Assembly (NCBI GenBank): GCA_947503625.1
Contig: CANNEK010000002.1
Span: 744,001-808,000, forward strand
Length of the DNA stretch: 64,000 bases
Direction of reading: 5' to 3'
Source: an uncultured Kordiimonas sp.
Lineage (GTDB): Bacteria; Pseudomonadota; Alphaproteobacteria; Sphingomonadales; Kordiimonadaceae
The notes beneath the pieces were generated by a model. It ran no database searches and was not told the origin of the DNA. It saw only the letters and a list, made by a program, of their open reading frames with translations. Below are positions 35,765 to 43,984 of the stretch, in pieces; the first letter of the stretch is position 1, and every line of letters begins with the position of its first letter. Both the position numbers and the translations under genes were made by a program.

Positions 35765-37050
35765 CAAGCAGCGTTCCCTGGTGTTGCAGCATGAGTCTGC
35801 ATCCAATCACCGACTCGGGCGCGAATCGCTTCGCCTAGTGATTCGTTTTTGATACGCAAAAAAGCTTCATCGGTGAAAGCCTCGACAAGCATCTGACGTG
35901 CTGTTGCCGGGTCAATGCCCCGCGACGTCAGATAGAACAGGGCTTTGTCATCCAGTTCGCCAATCGTTGCACCGTGGCTACATTTCACATCGTCGGCAAA
36001 TATCTCCAGCTCGGGCTTTGCGTTTGCCTCGGCTGTGCGATCAAGCAGGAGGGCTTTGAATGACTGGTCTGCAAGAACTTGCTGAGCACCATGCGCCACG
36101 GTCACTTTGCCCTGAAACGAGCTTTTACCGCGTGCGTCAGCCACGGTTCGATATATCTGATCGCTATTTGTGTTTGGCATGCGGTGGTCAACATGCGCAA
36201 GCACATCGTGGCTTTGGCCGCTGGCTGCAAGTGCGACACCGTCAATTGTTGCGTTTGCGCCATCAACCAACAAACGCACTTTTACTTCAAACCTTGCGAC
36301 AGAGCCGCCAAGGGAAATGTTGCAGGCGTCATATGATCCTTCTGCGCCCACACTAACGAACGCTGATGTGGTGTGAAGGGCAGCTGGTCCGTCTTCCTGC
36401 AAGCGGATGTGGTGGAGTTTGCCGCCTTCGGCAACACGGGCCTGAAGGGCTGAATTAACCCAATAACTGTCTTCATCACCGACAAATCGCTCGAATACCG
36501 TTGCACTGGCACCTTCGCCCAGTTCAATCAGGTGGCGCGTGTGTGCCGCAGCCTGCCCCGCGTTTTCCATTATGTGGATGATTTCGATGGGTTCTTCAAT
36601 TTCTACCCCCGCAGGCACCGACAGAACAATACCATCGCGCACAAGTGCAGTATTGAGCATGCTGATGCCATCGTCGCTGCTGCGCAATTCAGATGCGCGG
36701 TCCTCGTTGGCCATCAGGTGATTTGCCAGCGGGCGAATGGAAGCAGCTTGCCACAGGTCACCAAGGTCGCTGGACGTTTCGTCGTAACGCCCGTTGACGA
36801 AGACCAATCTGGCCGCAACCTCGGCAAGCGGTGCCGGTAGATCGGGCGCGGCGTGTGCGGCCGCAGGTGCCAGAGCGTTTTCGCGCAACCTCTTCAGGTC
36901 GCTATAACGCCAGTTTTCGCTTTTGGGCGATGGAATGCCTGCTTCCGCAAACTTTGCAAGTGCTTGCGCACGCATGTCATCAAAACCGGGCAAAGTGCCT
37001 GCCAGCTCATTCATCTGGTTTCGGTATGTTTCCGCTACGATGTCCGGCAT
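35764..37050 (-). CDS. sufD: Fe-S assembly scaffold subunit SufD
   Basis: 428 residues; partner of SufB in the SufBC2D complex. The core is the SufB/SufD beta-helix (ENAGQAAAHTRHLIELGEGASATVFERF; FQGKVTVAHGAQQVLADQSFKALLL), and KCSHGATIGELDDKALFYLTSRGI carries the Cys and His that form the SufB-SufD interface. N-terminal helical domain (1-100) is normal. Confidence 0.95.
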   Translation of the reverse strand: MPDIVAETYRNQMNELAGTLPGFDDMRAQALAKFAEAGIPSPKSENWRYSDLKRLRENALAPAAAHAAPDLPAPLAEVAARLVFVNGRYDETSSDLGDLWQAASIRPLANHLMANEDRASELRSSDDGISMLNTALVRDGIVLSVPAGVEIEEPIEIIHIMENAGQAAAHTRHLIELGEGASATVFERFVGDEDSYWVNSALQARVAEGGKLHHIRLQEDGPAALHTTSAFVSVGAEGSYDACNISLGGSVARFEVKVRLLVDGANATIDGVALAASGQSHDVLAHVDHRMPNTNSDQIYRTVADARGKSSFQGKVTVAHGAQQVLADQSFKALLLDRTAEANAKPELEIFADDVKCSHGATIGELDDKALFYLTSRGIDPATARQMLVEAFTDEAFLRIKNESLGEAIRARVGDWMQTHAATPGNAA

Positions 37051-37091
37051 ATGCCGTACTCCTTCAAACTCAATGCATGAAAGTCAGCCAG

Positions 37092-37829
37092 CTAGGCGAC
37101 GTCTGCATATCCTTTTTCTTCAAGTTCGATCGCAAGTTCTTTGCCGCCGGTTTTGACGATTTTACCGTCAATCATTACGTGCACGACATCGGGCTGAACA
37201 TAGTCAAGCAATCGCTGATAGTGGGTGATGAGCAGAACGGCCGTATCGTCGCGCCGCTGGGCATTGATGCCGTTGGCGACAACCTTTAGCGCATCGATAT
37301 CCAGGCCCGAATCTGTTTCATCAAGAACAGCCAGCTTTGGATCAAGGATCGCCATCTGAACCATTTCATTGCGTTTCTTTTCACCACCAGAGAAACCAAC
37401 ATTGACAAAGCGTTTCAGCATCTCCGGGTCCATCTGAAGGTCTGCGGCCTTGGCTCGCACCAACTTCATGAACTCGGCAGCAGACATATCTTCCTCGCCG
37501 CGATACCGTCGCACGCTATTGAGGGCCGTGCGCATAAAATTCAGATTGGAAACACCGGGTATTTCAACCGGATACTGGAAGCCGAGGAAAATCCCTTCTC
37601 CAACCCGCTCGTGCGGGTCCAGTTCCAGCAGGTCCTTGCCTTCAAATTCGATGGTTCCCGCAGTGACTTCATAGTCATCACGCCCTGCGATTGTATTGGC
37701 AAGCGTGGATTTTCCGGCACCGTTTAGTCCCATAATGGCATGAACTTCACCGGGCTTTATTTGCAGGCTCATCCCTTTGATGATTTCGGTATCGGCAACG
37801 CTGACGCGTAGGTCTTTGACAGTTAACAT
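37092..37829 (-). CDS. sufC: Fe-S assembly ATPase SufC
   Basis: 245-residue ABC-type ATPase that drives shape change in SufBC2D. Walker A GLNGAGKST, signature SGGEKKRNE, Walker B LAVLDETDSGLD, H-loop ITHYQRLL. The ETDSGLD form is specific to SufC. No membrane partner, as expected. 14 bases after sufB. Confidence 0.97.
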   Translation of the reverse strand: MLTVKDLRVSVADTEIIKGMSLQIKPGEVHAIMGLNGAGKSTLANTIAGRDDYEVTAGTIEFEGKDLLELDPHERVGEGIFLGFQYPVEIPGVSNLNFMRTALNSVRRYRGEEDMSAAEFMKLVRAKAADLQMDPEMLKRFVNVGFSGGEKKRNEMVQMAILDPKLAVLDETDSGLDIDALKVVANGINAQRRDDTAVLLITHYQRLLDYVQPDVVHVMIDGKIVKTGGKELAIELEEKGYADVA

Positions 37830-37843
37830 ATAATTTGGCCCAT

Positions 37844-39313
37844 TTATCCGACGCTGCCTTCAAGGGAGATACCGAGAAGCTTCTGGGCTTCAACGGCAAA
37901 TTCCATTGGAAGATGCTGCATCACTTCTTTACAAAATCCGTTGACGATCATGGCGACCGCCTCTTCTTCGCCGAGCCCGCGAGCTCGACAGTAGAACAAC
38001 TGATCCTCTGATATTTTGGAGGTGGTTGCTTCATGTTCAATTTGTGCTGTCGGGTTCTTGACCTCGATATAGGGCACCGTATGGGCACCAGAGTCCGAGG
38101 AGACCAGCAGCGAGTCGCACTGGGTATAGTTCCGCACGTTTTCAGCCCCCGACAGCACCTTCACCAAACCGCGGTAGCTGTTTTGCGACCGGCCAGCCGA
38201 AATACCCTTGGAAATGATTGTGGAGCGCGTATTTGGCGCCATATGGATCATCTTTGTGCCGGTATCTGCTTGTTGAAGGTTGTTGGTAACAGCGACAGAA
38301 TAAAATTCGCCGACCGAGCCTTCACCCGCCAGAACGCAGCTGGGGTACTTCCATGTAACAGCTGAACCGGTTTCAACCTGTGTCCAGCTGACCTTTGAAT
38401 TTTTGCCCTTGCACAGCGCCCGCTTGGTGACAAAGTTATATATGCCGCCCTTGCCGTCCTTGTCGCCGGGATACCAGTTCTGGACAGTTGAATACTTGAT
38501 CTCGGAGTCATCCAGCGCAATGAGCTCAACAACTGCCGCATGCAGCTGGTTTTCGTCTCGCATCGGCGCAGTACAGCCCTCAAGATAGGAAACGTAAGCC
38601 CCTTCATCGGCAACAATCAGTGTGCGTTCAAACTGGCCCGTGTTTTCAGTGTTGATCCGGAAGTATGTAGACAACTCCATGGGGCATCGCACACCTTTGG
38701 GGATGTAAACGAAGGTGCCATCAGTAAAGACTGCGCAGTTAAGCGCAGCAAAGTAATTGTCACGCTGGGGAACGACAGTTCCCATATATTTCTGCACGAG
38801 TTCCGGGTATTCGTGAACGGCTTCCGAGATGGACATGAAAATCACACCAGCTTTCTTCAGCTCCTCGCGGAACGTTGTTGCCACCGATACCGAATCGAAC
38901 ACCGCATCAACAGCAATCTTCCTTGCCCCTTCAACGCCCGCCAGTACTTCCTGTTCGGCCAGTGGAATGCCAAGTTTCTCGTATGTGCGCAAAAGCTCGG
39001 GGTCTACTTCGTCCAGGCTTTTGGGCTTGTTCTGGCTTTTTGGGGCGGCATAATAATAAATGTCGTCATAGTCGATTTTTGGATAGTCGACTTTTGCCCA
39101 GTCCGGTTCTTCCATTTTTAACCAGGCCCGATAGGCTTTCAGGCGCCAGTCCAGAAGCCATTCTGGCTCGCCTTTTTTGGCTGAGATAAACCGCACGATA
39201 TCCTCGGAAAGGCCCTTGGGGGCCATGTCCATGTCGACGTCCGTCACAAAGCCGTACTTGTACTCGCCAGTTATTTCAGCAACTTGTTGTTGGGTTTCTT
39301 GGGTACCTGCCAT
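37844..39313 (-). CDS. sufB: Fe-S assembly scaffold subunit SufB
   Basis: 489 residues; the main site of cluster building. [30 protein letters not shown] at the N-terminus (seen in parts), [29 protein letters not shown], and the end region [24 protein letters not shown] with Cys and Glu residues needed for assembly. First structural gene after the regulator; TTAAGGAGC sits before the ATG. Confidence 0.97.
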   Translation of the reverse strand: MAGTQETQQQVAEITGEYKYGFVTDVDMDMAPKGLSEDIVRFISAKKGEPEWLLDWRLKAYRAWLKMEEPDWAKVDYPKIDYDDIYYYAAPKSQNKPKSLDEVDPELLRTYEKLGIPLAEQEVLAGVEGARKIAVDAVFDSVSVATTFREELKKAGVIFMSISEAVHEYPELVQKYMGTVVPQRDNYFAALNCAVFTDGTFVYIPKGVRCPMELSTYFRINTENTGQFERTLIVADEGAYVSYLEGCTAPMRDENQLHAAVVELIALDDSEIKYSTVQNWYPGDKDGKGGIYNFVTKRALCKGKNSKVSWTQVETGSAVTWKYPSCVLAGEGSVGEFYSVAVTNNLQQADTGTKMIHMAPNTRSTIISKGISAGRSQNSYRGLVKVLSGAENVRNYTQCDSLLVSSDSGAHTVPYIEVKNPTAQIEHEATTSKISEDQLFYCRARGLGEEEAVAMIVNGFCKEVMQHLPMEFAVEAQKLLGISLEGSVG

Positions 39314-39334
39314 GGGGCTGGCTCCTTAATTATT

Positions 39335-39796
39335 CTAGTTACGGGCAGCGCTTTGCGCTTGTGCTTCAAATCGTGCAGCGATTTCCTCGCCAGATACGGG
39401 CTGGATCAATGAAGTCAGCTTTACATCAGCCAGCGCGCCGCGGACAGCACCGTTAATAACCTGCCATTTTGGTCGCATTGAGCAGATTTGTGTATAGCCA
39501 CAATCGGTCTCTTCCGGCTCGGTGCAGTGCGTCAAGGCTATCGGTCCATCAATTGCTTCGATGATATCTGCGACGGAAATGTCTTCGGTTGGTCGTGCAA
39601 GGGCGAATCCGCCTTTAAGACCGCGGTGCGATACGAGCAATTTGCTGCGACCGAGTGCATTCAGTATTTTGGACACCGTGGGGACAGGTACATTCGTGCT
39701 GCCGGAGAGGTCCTGAGCGCTCACACGGTCCTGCGCGTTGGCTATCTCGCACATCAAAACAACAGCATAATCAGCTAAATTTGTCAGGCGTATCAT
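39335..39796 (-). CDS. iscR: Rrf2-family Fe-S regulator (IscR/SufR-like)
   Basis: 153 residues: Rrf2 winged helix (MIRLTNLADYAVVLM; VPVPTVSKILNALGRSKLL is the recognition region; HRGLKGGFALAR the wing) and three Cys as HC-x7-C-x5-C (TEPEETD and GYTQI between them), spacing like the [2Fe-2S] ligands of IscR. Head gene of the suf operon, so it most likely senses cluster supply and represses the operon. An IscR-like operator overlaps the promoter. ATG at 39796 has AAAGGA; frames extend upstream without a better start. Confidence 0.92.
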   Translation of the reverse strand: MIRLTNLADYAVVLMCEIANAQDRVSAQDLSGSTNVPVPTVSKILNALGRSKLLVSHRGLKGGFALARPTEDISVADIIEAIDGPIALTHCTEPEETDCGYTQICSMRPKWQVINGAVRGALADVKLTSLIQPVSGEEIAARFEAQAQSAARN

Positions 39797-39844
39797 GGGT
39801 TTGGTCCTTTGTCCCATCAGGCGGCGAACAGCGAAGTTCAATAT

Positions 39845-39861
39845 ATGACTAAATAGGTCAT
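39845..39861. promoter_or_regulatory. IscR type-1-like operator of the suf operon
   Basis: ATGAC-N7-GTCAT, with the core GACTAAATAGGTC. It matches 11 of 13 positions of the E. coli IscR type 1 core GACTRWWWYAGTC, including the exact GAC-N7-GTC spacing. It lies just downstream of the putative -10 and over the expected transcription start of iscR. Confidence 0.7.
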
Positions 39862-39864
39862 GAT

Positions 39865-39894
39865 TACATATGGGAAGTGTGGTGCCTGAGTCAA
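39865..39894 (-). promoter_or_regulatory. candidate promoter of iscR-suf
   Basis: On the minus strand TTGACT (39894-39889), 17-18 bases, then ATATGT/TATGTA (39871-39865). The -10 is weak but the -35 is near consensus, and the operator follows directly. Confidence 0.5.
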
Positions 39895-39942
39895 CCAACT
39901 TCGGCGACGTGGGGGTGATTTCTTGTATTTGTCAGGATGAGC

Positions 39943-40008
39943 TTGCCTTATAGACGATTGCGATAAAAATGCACGCTGTTTCGTCGTCTGCAAAGGCGAA
40001 TAAGGCAA
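39943..40008 (+). promoter_or_regulatory. long inverted repeat upstream of the E1 alpha gene
   Basis: TTGCCTTATAGACGA (39943-39957) pairs with TCGTCT (39984-39989) and ATAAGGCAA (40000-40008), leaving a 26-base loop and a 10-base bulge on one side. It sits 52 bases before the E1 alpha ATG. A folded leader or a protein-binding site are both possible. Confidence 0.4.
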
Positions 40009-40060
40009 ACATGTAGATTTGACGTTGGCAGCGGCCCTGAGGTTCGTGTAGGGGTAAGCT

Positions 40061-41011
40061 ATGTTTATAGACGATAAAAGCCCTTATGAACGCTGTGTCT
40101 TTATACGTGCTTTCGAGCAGGAAATAGCTGCCTTAAGCGCTGCTGGTGAGGTGCCCGGCCTGGTTCACCTTAGTACAGGCGCAGAGGTGGCTGACGTGGC
40201 GCTTGCGAGTGTTTTGGATTCTGGAAAAGACCAGGTCACGGGGTCCCACAGGAGTCATGGCATCGCCCTGGCAATGGGCGCAAGCCCTGTTCGCGTCGCC
40301 CAAGAGATTTTGGGTCGTGTTGGGGGGTTATCAGATGGTCTTGCCGGAACCCAGCATTTAATGGCGCCGGAAAACGGTTTCCTGACCTCCAATGGTATTG
40401 TCGGCGCTCAGGTTCCGCTTGCAGCCGGCGCTGCACTCACTGCAAAAACGAACAAAACAGGCGGTGTTGGTGTTGCTGTATTCGGAGACGGTGCCGCAAA
40501 TCAGGGGGCGGTTCTGGAAACCATGAATCTCGCTGCGGCGCTCGAATTGCCCATGATATTTGCGTTGTACAACAATGGTATGGCCCAATCGACACCCGTC
40601 GGGCACGCAAGCGGTGAAACTGATTTCAAGACGAGAGCACAAGCTTTTGGCCTGCTGGCGTTTGACGCGGATGGTGCAGACTACTCCGCCTGCGCAGCGC
40701 AGTTTAAACAGGGAGCGGAAAGTGCGCGAGGCTGCAGGCCGACGTTTGTCGAGGTGACAGTGACCCGGGATGACGGACATTATTTTGGAGACCTGCCGGA
40801 CGCGGGAAATCCAGCCCCAACAGAGGCGTGGTTTGAAAACCTGCGGCGCAGTCTAAAGGCCAAAGGCGCATCTGATGATCAAATAACGCAAACGTTTGAT
40901 GCCACATTTGAGCGCGCGGTGGGTGTTGTCAAAGAAGCTGCCAGGTCACCAAAAGCAGGCGCAGCGGAGTACCGGCAGTGGCTCAGTCTGGGAGCAAACC
41001 CCGATGCCTGA
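40061..41011 (+). CDS. 2-oxoacid (pyruvate/acetoin-type) dehydrogenase E1 component, alpha subunit
   Basis: 316 residues, thiamine-diphosphate enzyme subunit. GSHRSHGIALAMG, LTSNGIVGAQVPLAAGAAL and FGDGAANQGAVLETMNLAA (the GDG-x-NQG cofactor and Mg site), then ALYNNGMAQSTP. Decarboxylates a 2-oxoacid or cleaves acetoin; the substrate cannot be fixed. Its last bases overlap the start of the beta-subunit gene. No E2 or E3 gene lies nearby, unlike normal dehydrogenase operons. Confidence 0.88.
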   Translation: MFIDDKSPYERCVFIRAFEQEIAALSAAGEVPGLVHLSTGAEVADVALASVLDSGKDQVTGSHRSHGIALAMGASPVRVAQEILGRVGGLSDGLAGTQHLMAPENGFLTSNGIVGAQVPLAAGAALTAKTNKTGGVGVAVFGDGAANQGAVLETMNLAAALELPMIFALYNNGMAQSTPVGHASGETDFKTRAQAFGLLAFDADGADYSACAAQFKQGAESARGCRPTFVEVTVTRDDGHYFGDLPDAGNPAPTEAWFENLRRSLKAKGASDDQITQTFDATFERAVGVVKEAARSPKAGAAEYRQWLSLGANPDA

Positions 41012-41987
41012 GCAGATGATGAAAACCAGTGAAGCTCTTAATGCCGTGCTTCACCAAGCCATGCTGGACGATTTAACCGTTATCTGTATCGGTGAGGATA
41101 TTGCAGAAAATGGCGGTGTTTTTGGCGTCACAGAGGGACTGCTAAGTACTTTTGGTCCAGCACGGGTGATTGATACGCCAATCTCCGAAACAGCATTTGT
41201 TGGCATGGCCGTTGGTTCGGCAATGACGGGCTTAAAGCCTGTCGTCGAAATTATGTTCTGTGATTTCGTTGGTGTTTGCCTTGATCAGATCATGAATCAA
41301 GCCGCCAAGGCACGATTTCTCTCCGGTGGCCGTCTCGACCTTCCCTTGGTTATCCGGACCACGATGGGAGCAGGGGATGGCTCCGGCGCCATGCATAGCG
41401 CCAGTCTTCATGGATTGTTCTCTTCGATTTCCGGATTGACGGTGGTTTGTCCATCCAGTCCTGCCGATGCGGCTGGTCTGCTGCGCGCTGCATTGAAAAC
41501 CAAGGGCCCGGTTGTCTTTATCGAGAACAAAAACCTCTATGACCTTGAAGGGCCTGTTCCCGGCGACTGTCTCGCGACACCCATTGGTGTTGCAAAGCGC
41601 CTGACTGAAGGCACTGATGTAACGATTGTTGCCCTTGGCCAAATGGTGCAGGAGGCGTCGCATGCGGCGGCTATGCTGAGCGCAGCTGGCATATCGGCTG
41701 AAGTTCTGGATCCAAGAACAGTGAAGCCCCTTGATGTGGCGTCCATTGCTGCGAGTGTTGCCAAAACGGGTCGCCTGCTTGTGGTTGATGAAGGAGCGGG
41801 ATTTGCGGGATTTGCAGACGCTGTAATCGCACGGGTGACCGAGGAAGCGTTTTCTGCGCTTAAGGCGGCGCCAAGAAAGGTGTGCCCGCCAGACACACCA
41901 GTGCCCTACGCAGTTGAGGCAGAGGAAATCTGGTTGCCAAATGCAGCGGATATCGTCGCTGCGGTTCAGACGATGATGGAGGAATGA
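41004..41987 (+). CDS. 2-oxoacid dehydrogenase E1 component, beta subunit
   Basis: 327 residues. ICIGEDIAENGGVFGVTEGL with the Glu that activates thiamine diphosphate, PISETAFVGMAVGSAMTGLKPVVEIMF, then the C-terminal transketolase-like domain (GLLRAALKTKGPVVFIENKNLY; VLDPRTVKPLDVASIA). ATG at 41004 overlaps the alpha gene by 8 bases, with GGGAG upstream; the frame upstream of it runs inside the alpha gene and is not coding. The next gene, a cytochrome b561, starts at the very next base after the stop. Confidence 0.88.
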   Translation: MPEQMMKTSEALNAVLHQAMLDDLTVICIGEDIAENGGVFGVTEGLLSTFGPARVIDTPISETAFVGMAVGSAMTGLKPVVEIMFCDFVGVCLDQIMNQAAKARFLSGGRLDLPLVIRTTMGAGDGSGAMHSASLHGLFSSISGLTVVCPSSPADAAGLLRAALKTKGPVVFIENKNLYDLEGPVPGDCLATPIGVAKRLTEGTDVTIVALGQMVQEASHAAAMLSAAGISAEVLDPRTVKPLDVASIAASVAKTGRLLVVDEGAGFAGFADAVIARVTEEAFSALKAAPRKVCPPDTPVPYAVEAEEIWLPNAADIVAAVQTMMEE

Positions 41988-42668
41988 ATGCAAACTGGTG
42001 AAACTCGCCAATCTGTCAAGGTCTGGGATGCCCCGGTGCGCCTGTTTCACTGGTCGCTAGTGATCCTGTTTGTGCTGTCAGCCTATTCAGCTTTTCAGGA
42101 CAAATTTGGCTCATATGCAGATATGCATTTCTATTCGGGTTACACCATCCTGATACTGGTTACCTGGAGGGTATTCTGGGGTTTTTGGGGCAGCGAAACA
42201 GCACGCTTTTCTACGTTCCTGAAGTCGCCGGTTGCTGCATTCACGCATTTGATAGCCATGATCAAAGGTGAGCCTTACCGGGAAGCCGGGCACAGCCCGC
42301 TTGCTGCCCTTTCGGTGGTCCTGATGCTCGCGTTGTTATTAGCCCAGGCGATCATGGGGCTTTATGCCAGTGATGGCATGATTTTCTCGGGCCCTCTTTC
42401 CGATGATGTTTCCGGGCGTATCAGCAGCGACATGACGACATGGCACAAGCTATTGGGGCGCATTCTTATTGGGCTTGTCAGCCTTCATGTTGTGGCGATC
42501 CTGCTTTATGCGCTGTTGAAGCGCGTCAATTTGGTAGGGCCCATGATCACCGGTCGTGCAAAGCATGTTCCCTCGGCTATCGGGCCAGCCCTGCGGTCTC
42601 CATGGCTCGCGCTCGGGTTATTTTTTGTGGCGGGTGGGATCGTGTGCTCTGCAGTTTTTTTACTCTGA
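41988..42668 (+). CDS. cytochrome b561-family diheme membrane protein
   Basis: 226 residues, four core transmembrane helices plus a C-terminal one. Candidate heme-ligand His are H21 (RLFHWSL), H47 (ADMHFYSGY) and the pair in TWHKLLGRILIGLVSLHVV. Such proteins move electrons between quinone and periplasmic cytochromes. It starts at the base after the E1 beta stop, so it is very likely co-translated with the E1 genes. A convergent cytochrome c' follows across a terminator; b561 and c' genes are often neighbours in Proteobacteria. Confidence 0.9.
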   Translation: MQTGETRQSVKVWDAPVRLFHWSLVILFVLSAYSAFQDKFGSYADMHFYSGYTILILVTWRVFWGFWGSETARFSTFLKSPVAAFTHLIAMIKGEPYREAGHSPLAALSVVLMLALLLAQAIMGLYASDGMIFSGPLSDDVSGRISSDMTTWHKLLGRILIGLVSLHVVAILLYALLKRVNLVGPMITGRAKHVPSAIGPALRSPWLALGLFFVAGGIVCSAVFLL

Positions 42669-42680
42669 AACATGCAAATA

Positions 42681-42703
42681 AAAGGCGCCCGACGGGCGCC
42701 TTT
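42681..42703. terminator. bidirectional terminator
   Basis: AAAGGCGCCC (42681-42690), loop GAC, GGGCGCCTTT (42694-42703): a 10-bp perfect stem between two convergent genes. Toward the minus strand it runs into TTTTATTT, so it is stronger for the cytochrome c' gene. Confidence 0.88.
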
Positions 42704-42729
42704 GGAAACTTGAACAGGCGTTGAGGGGC

Positions 42730-43218
42730 CTAGTCGTTTTTGTATATGTCGTGACAGCTTTTACAATTGCGGCCAACATTTCGGAACGCGGCCAGAATTT
42801 CGTCAGCGTCATCTGTGCTGTTCGCAACTTCGGCGAAGGCTGCGGTATCGCGCTCCAGTGCATCCATCCGTTCGGCAAAGTCTTCCCAGTCTTCCCAAAC
42901 CAGATCTTTTGATTCGGTGTGTCCTTCCATTTCACGCGTGTCTTTTTCGAATGATGATTTCGCAATGGTCGCTGTACTTGCCATTATGTTGGCGATGGCG
43001 GGGATATGTTCACGCGGACCGGTATTCCGGAAAAGAATCGGTACCAGCTTTTTCATGGAGTAGTTAAAGTGTTCCATAACGTCATGCCGGTATTGAGACT
43101 CGAAAAATCGCTCATGTCCCTCATGATTGTCACTGTTGGCCACCGTCGATGCGAACGGTACCGCAATTCCTGCCAACGCGGCCATTGCGATAATTTTGCC
43201 TCTGGATTTCATAGTCAT
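42730..43218 (-). CDS. cytochrome c' (c prime)
   Basis: 162 residues with a signal peptide (about residues 1-28). The mature part is a four-helix bundle with the heme motif CKSCH at residues 152-156, right at the C-terminus, as in class II cytochromes c. Family members bind NO and protect against it, or pass electrons. Two ATG codons (43218, 43212) are possible; GGGAGAG favours the first. Confidence 0.92.
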   Translation of the reverse strand: MTMKSRGKIIAMAALAGIAVPFASTVANSDNHEGHERFFESQYRHDVMEHFNYSMKKLVPILFRNTGPREHIPAIANIMASTATIAKSSFEKDTREMEGHTESKDLVWEDWEDFAERMDALERDTAAFAEVANSTDDADEILAAFRNVGRNCKSCHDIYKND

Positions 43219-43394
43219 AAAACTCTCCCGGTTAATTGTCCCCTCATGCTGGCGATGTTAACGCCGCCGTGCCCGTGTGCAAGCATGAAGGTAAAATTAT
43301 TCCATCAAAAGCTGGTGACAACAAACCCCGGCTAAGTTTCACCCAAATGGATTGCTGTCACAACACAACCAAAGTTTGGCTGTCTGGTCTAATC

Positions 43395-43811
43395 TTAAAG
43401 GATCGGTTGGCGAGTGTTGGGCCTACGATCCCGGCGTGGTGGTTGCGCCTGATATGCTTCTGCGCAGTGGCGCGCGCAATAGGGCATGCCCGGCTCTGAT
43501 GCCTTGCCGCAAAAATGGAAATCTGCATCGCCGGGGTGTCCGATTGGCCATTTACACATGCGATCTGTCAGATCGAGCAGTGTAACCAGTTTCTTGTCGC
43601 TTTTCCTAGCTGCTGGTTTGGGCGCCGCCTTTTTCTTCTCGGTATCGGTTTTAACCGGGGAAGGACGTGATTTCAGACCAAGACGGTGGGCTTTACCAAT
43701 TACCGCGTTGCGGGTAACCCCTTCGCCCAGCTCTTTGGCAATCTGACTGGCGCTCAGGCCATCGTCCCAGAGTTTTTTGAGCTTGTCGATGCGGTCTTCC
43801 GTCCAGGCCAT
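43395..43811 (-). CDS. gcrA: GcrA cell cycle regulator
   Basis: 138 residues. GcrA binds sigma70 RNA polymerase and methylated GANTC sites to switch on S-phase genes in alphaproteobacteria. MAWTEDRIDKLKKLWDDGLSASQIAKELG is the N-terminal DNA-binding domain (seen here with GVTRNAVIGKAHRLGL), the middle is Lys/Ala/Pro-rich linker, and the C-terminal sigma-binding part has CKWPIGHPGDADFHFCG and PYCARHC. Length is somewhat short (Caulobacter GcrA is about 170) mainly in the linker. A GANTC-bearing inverted repeat overlaps its promoter. Confidence 0.95.
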   Translation of the reverse strand: MAWTEDRIDKLKKLWDDGLSASQIAKELGEGVTRNAVIGKAHRLGLKSRPSPVKTDTEKKKAAPKPAARKSDKKLVTLLDLTDRMCKWPIGHPGDADFHFCGKASEPGMPYCARHCAEAYQAQPPRRDRRPNTRQPIL

Positions 43812-43854
43812 GAAGGTGTCCTTTTTTTGTCAGTTCCTTGACTGAGCTTGTTTT

Positions 43855-43892
43855 GATTTGCGAATCGGTACACGAGTCGAGATTCGCAAATC
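43855..43892. promoter_or_regulatory. perfect 12-bp inverted repeat with GANTC sites at the gcrA promoter
   Basis: GATTTGCGAATC (43855-43866), 14-base spacer, GATTCGCAAATC (43881-43892). Three GANTC sites fall within it: GAATC at 43862, GAGTC at 43874 in the spacer, GATTC at 43881. GANTC is the target of the CcrM methyltransferase. The repeat begins at the last base of the -10 hexamer and spans the expected transcription start of gcrA, where a repressor would bind. Confidence 0.8.
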
Positions 43893-43921
43893 TTATATCG
43901 CTTTGCGCCCCCCCTTGCCAA
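43892..43921 (-). promoter_or_regulatory. sigma70-type promoter of gcrA
   Basis: On the minus strand TTGGCA (43921-43916), 18-base spacer, TATAAG (43897-43892). Start of transcription expected near 43885, inside the inverted repeat; leader about 75 bases. Confidence 0.65.
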
Positions 43922-43984
43922 GGCCTCATCTATCACCATATGAATGAACCTTTGTAATCCTGCATTTTTTGGGAGCCGTTTGCC

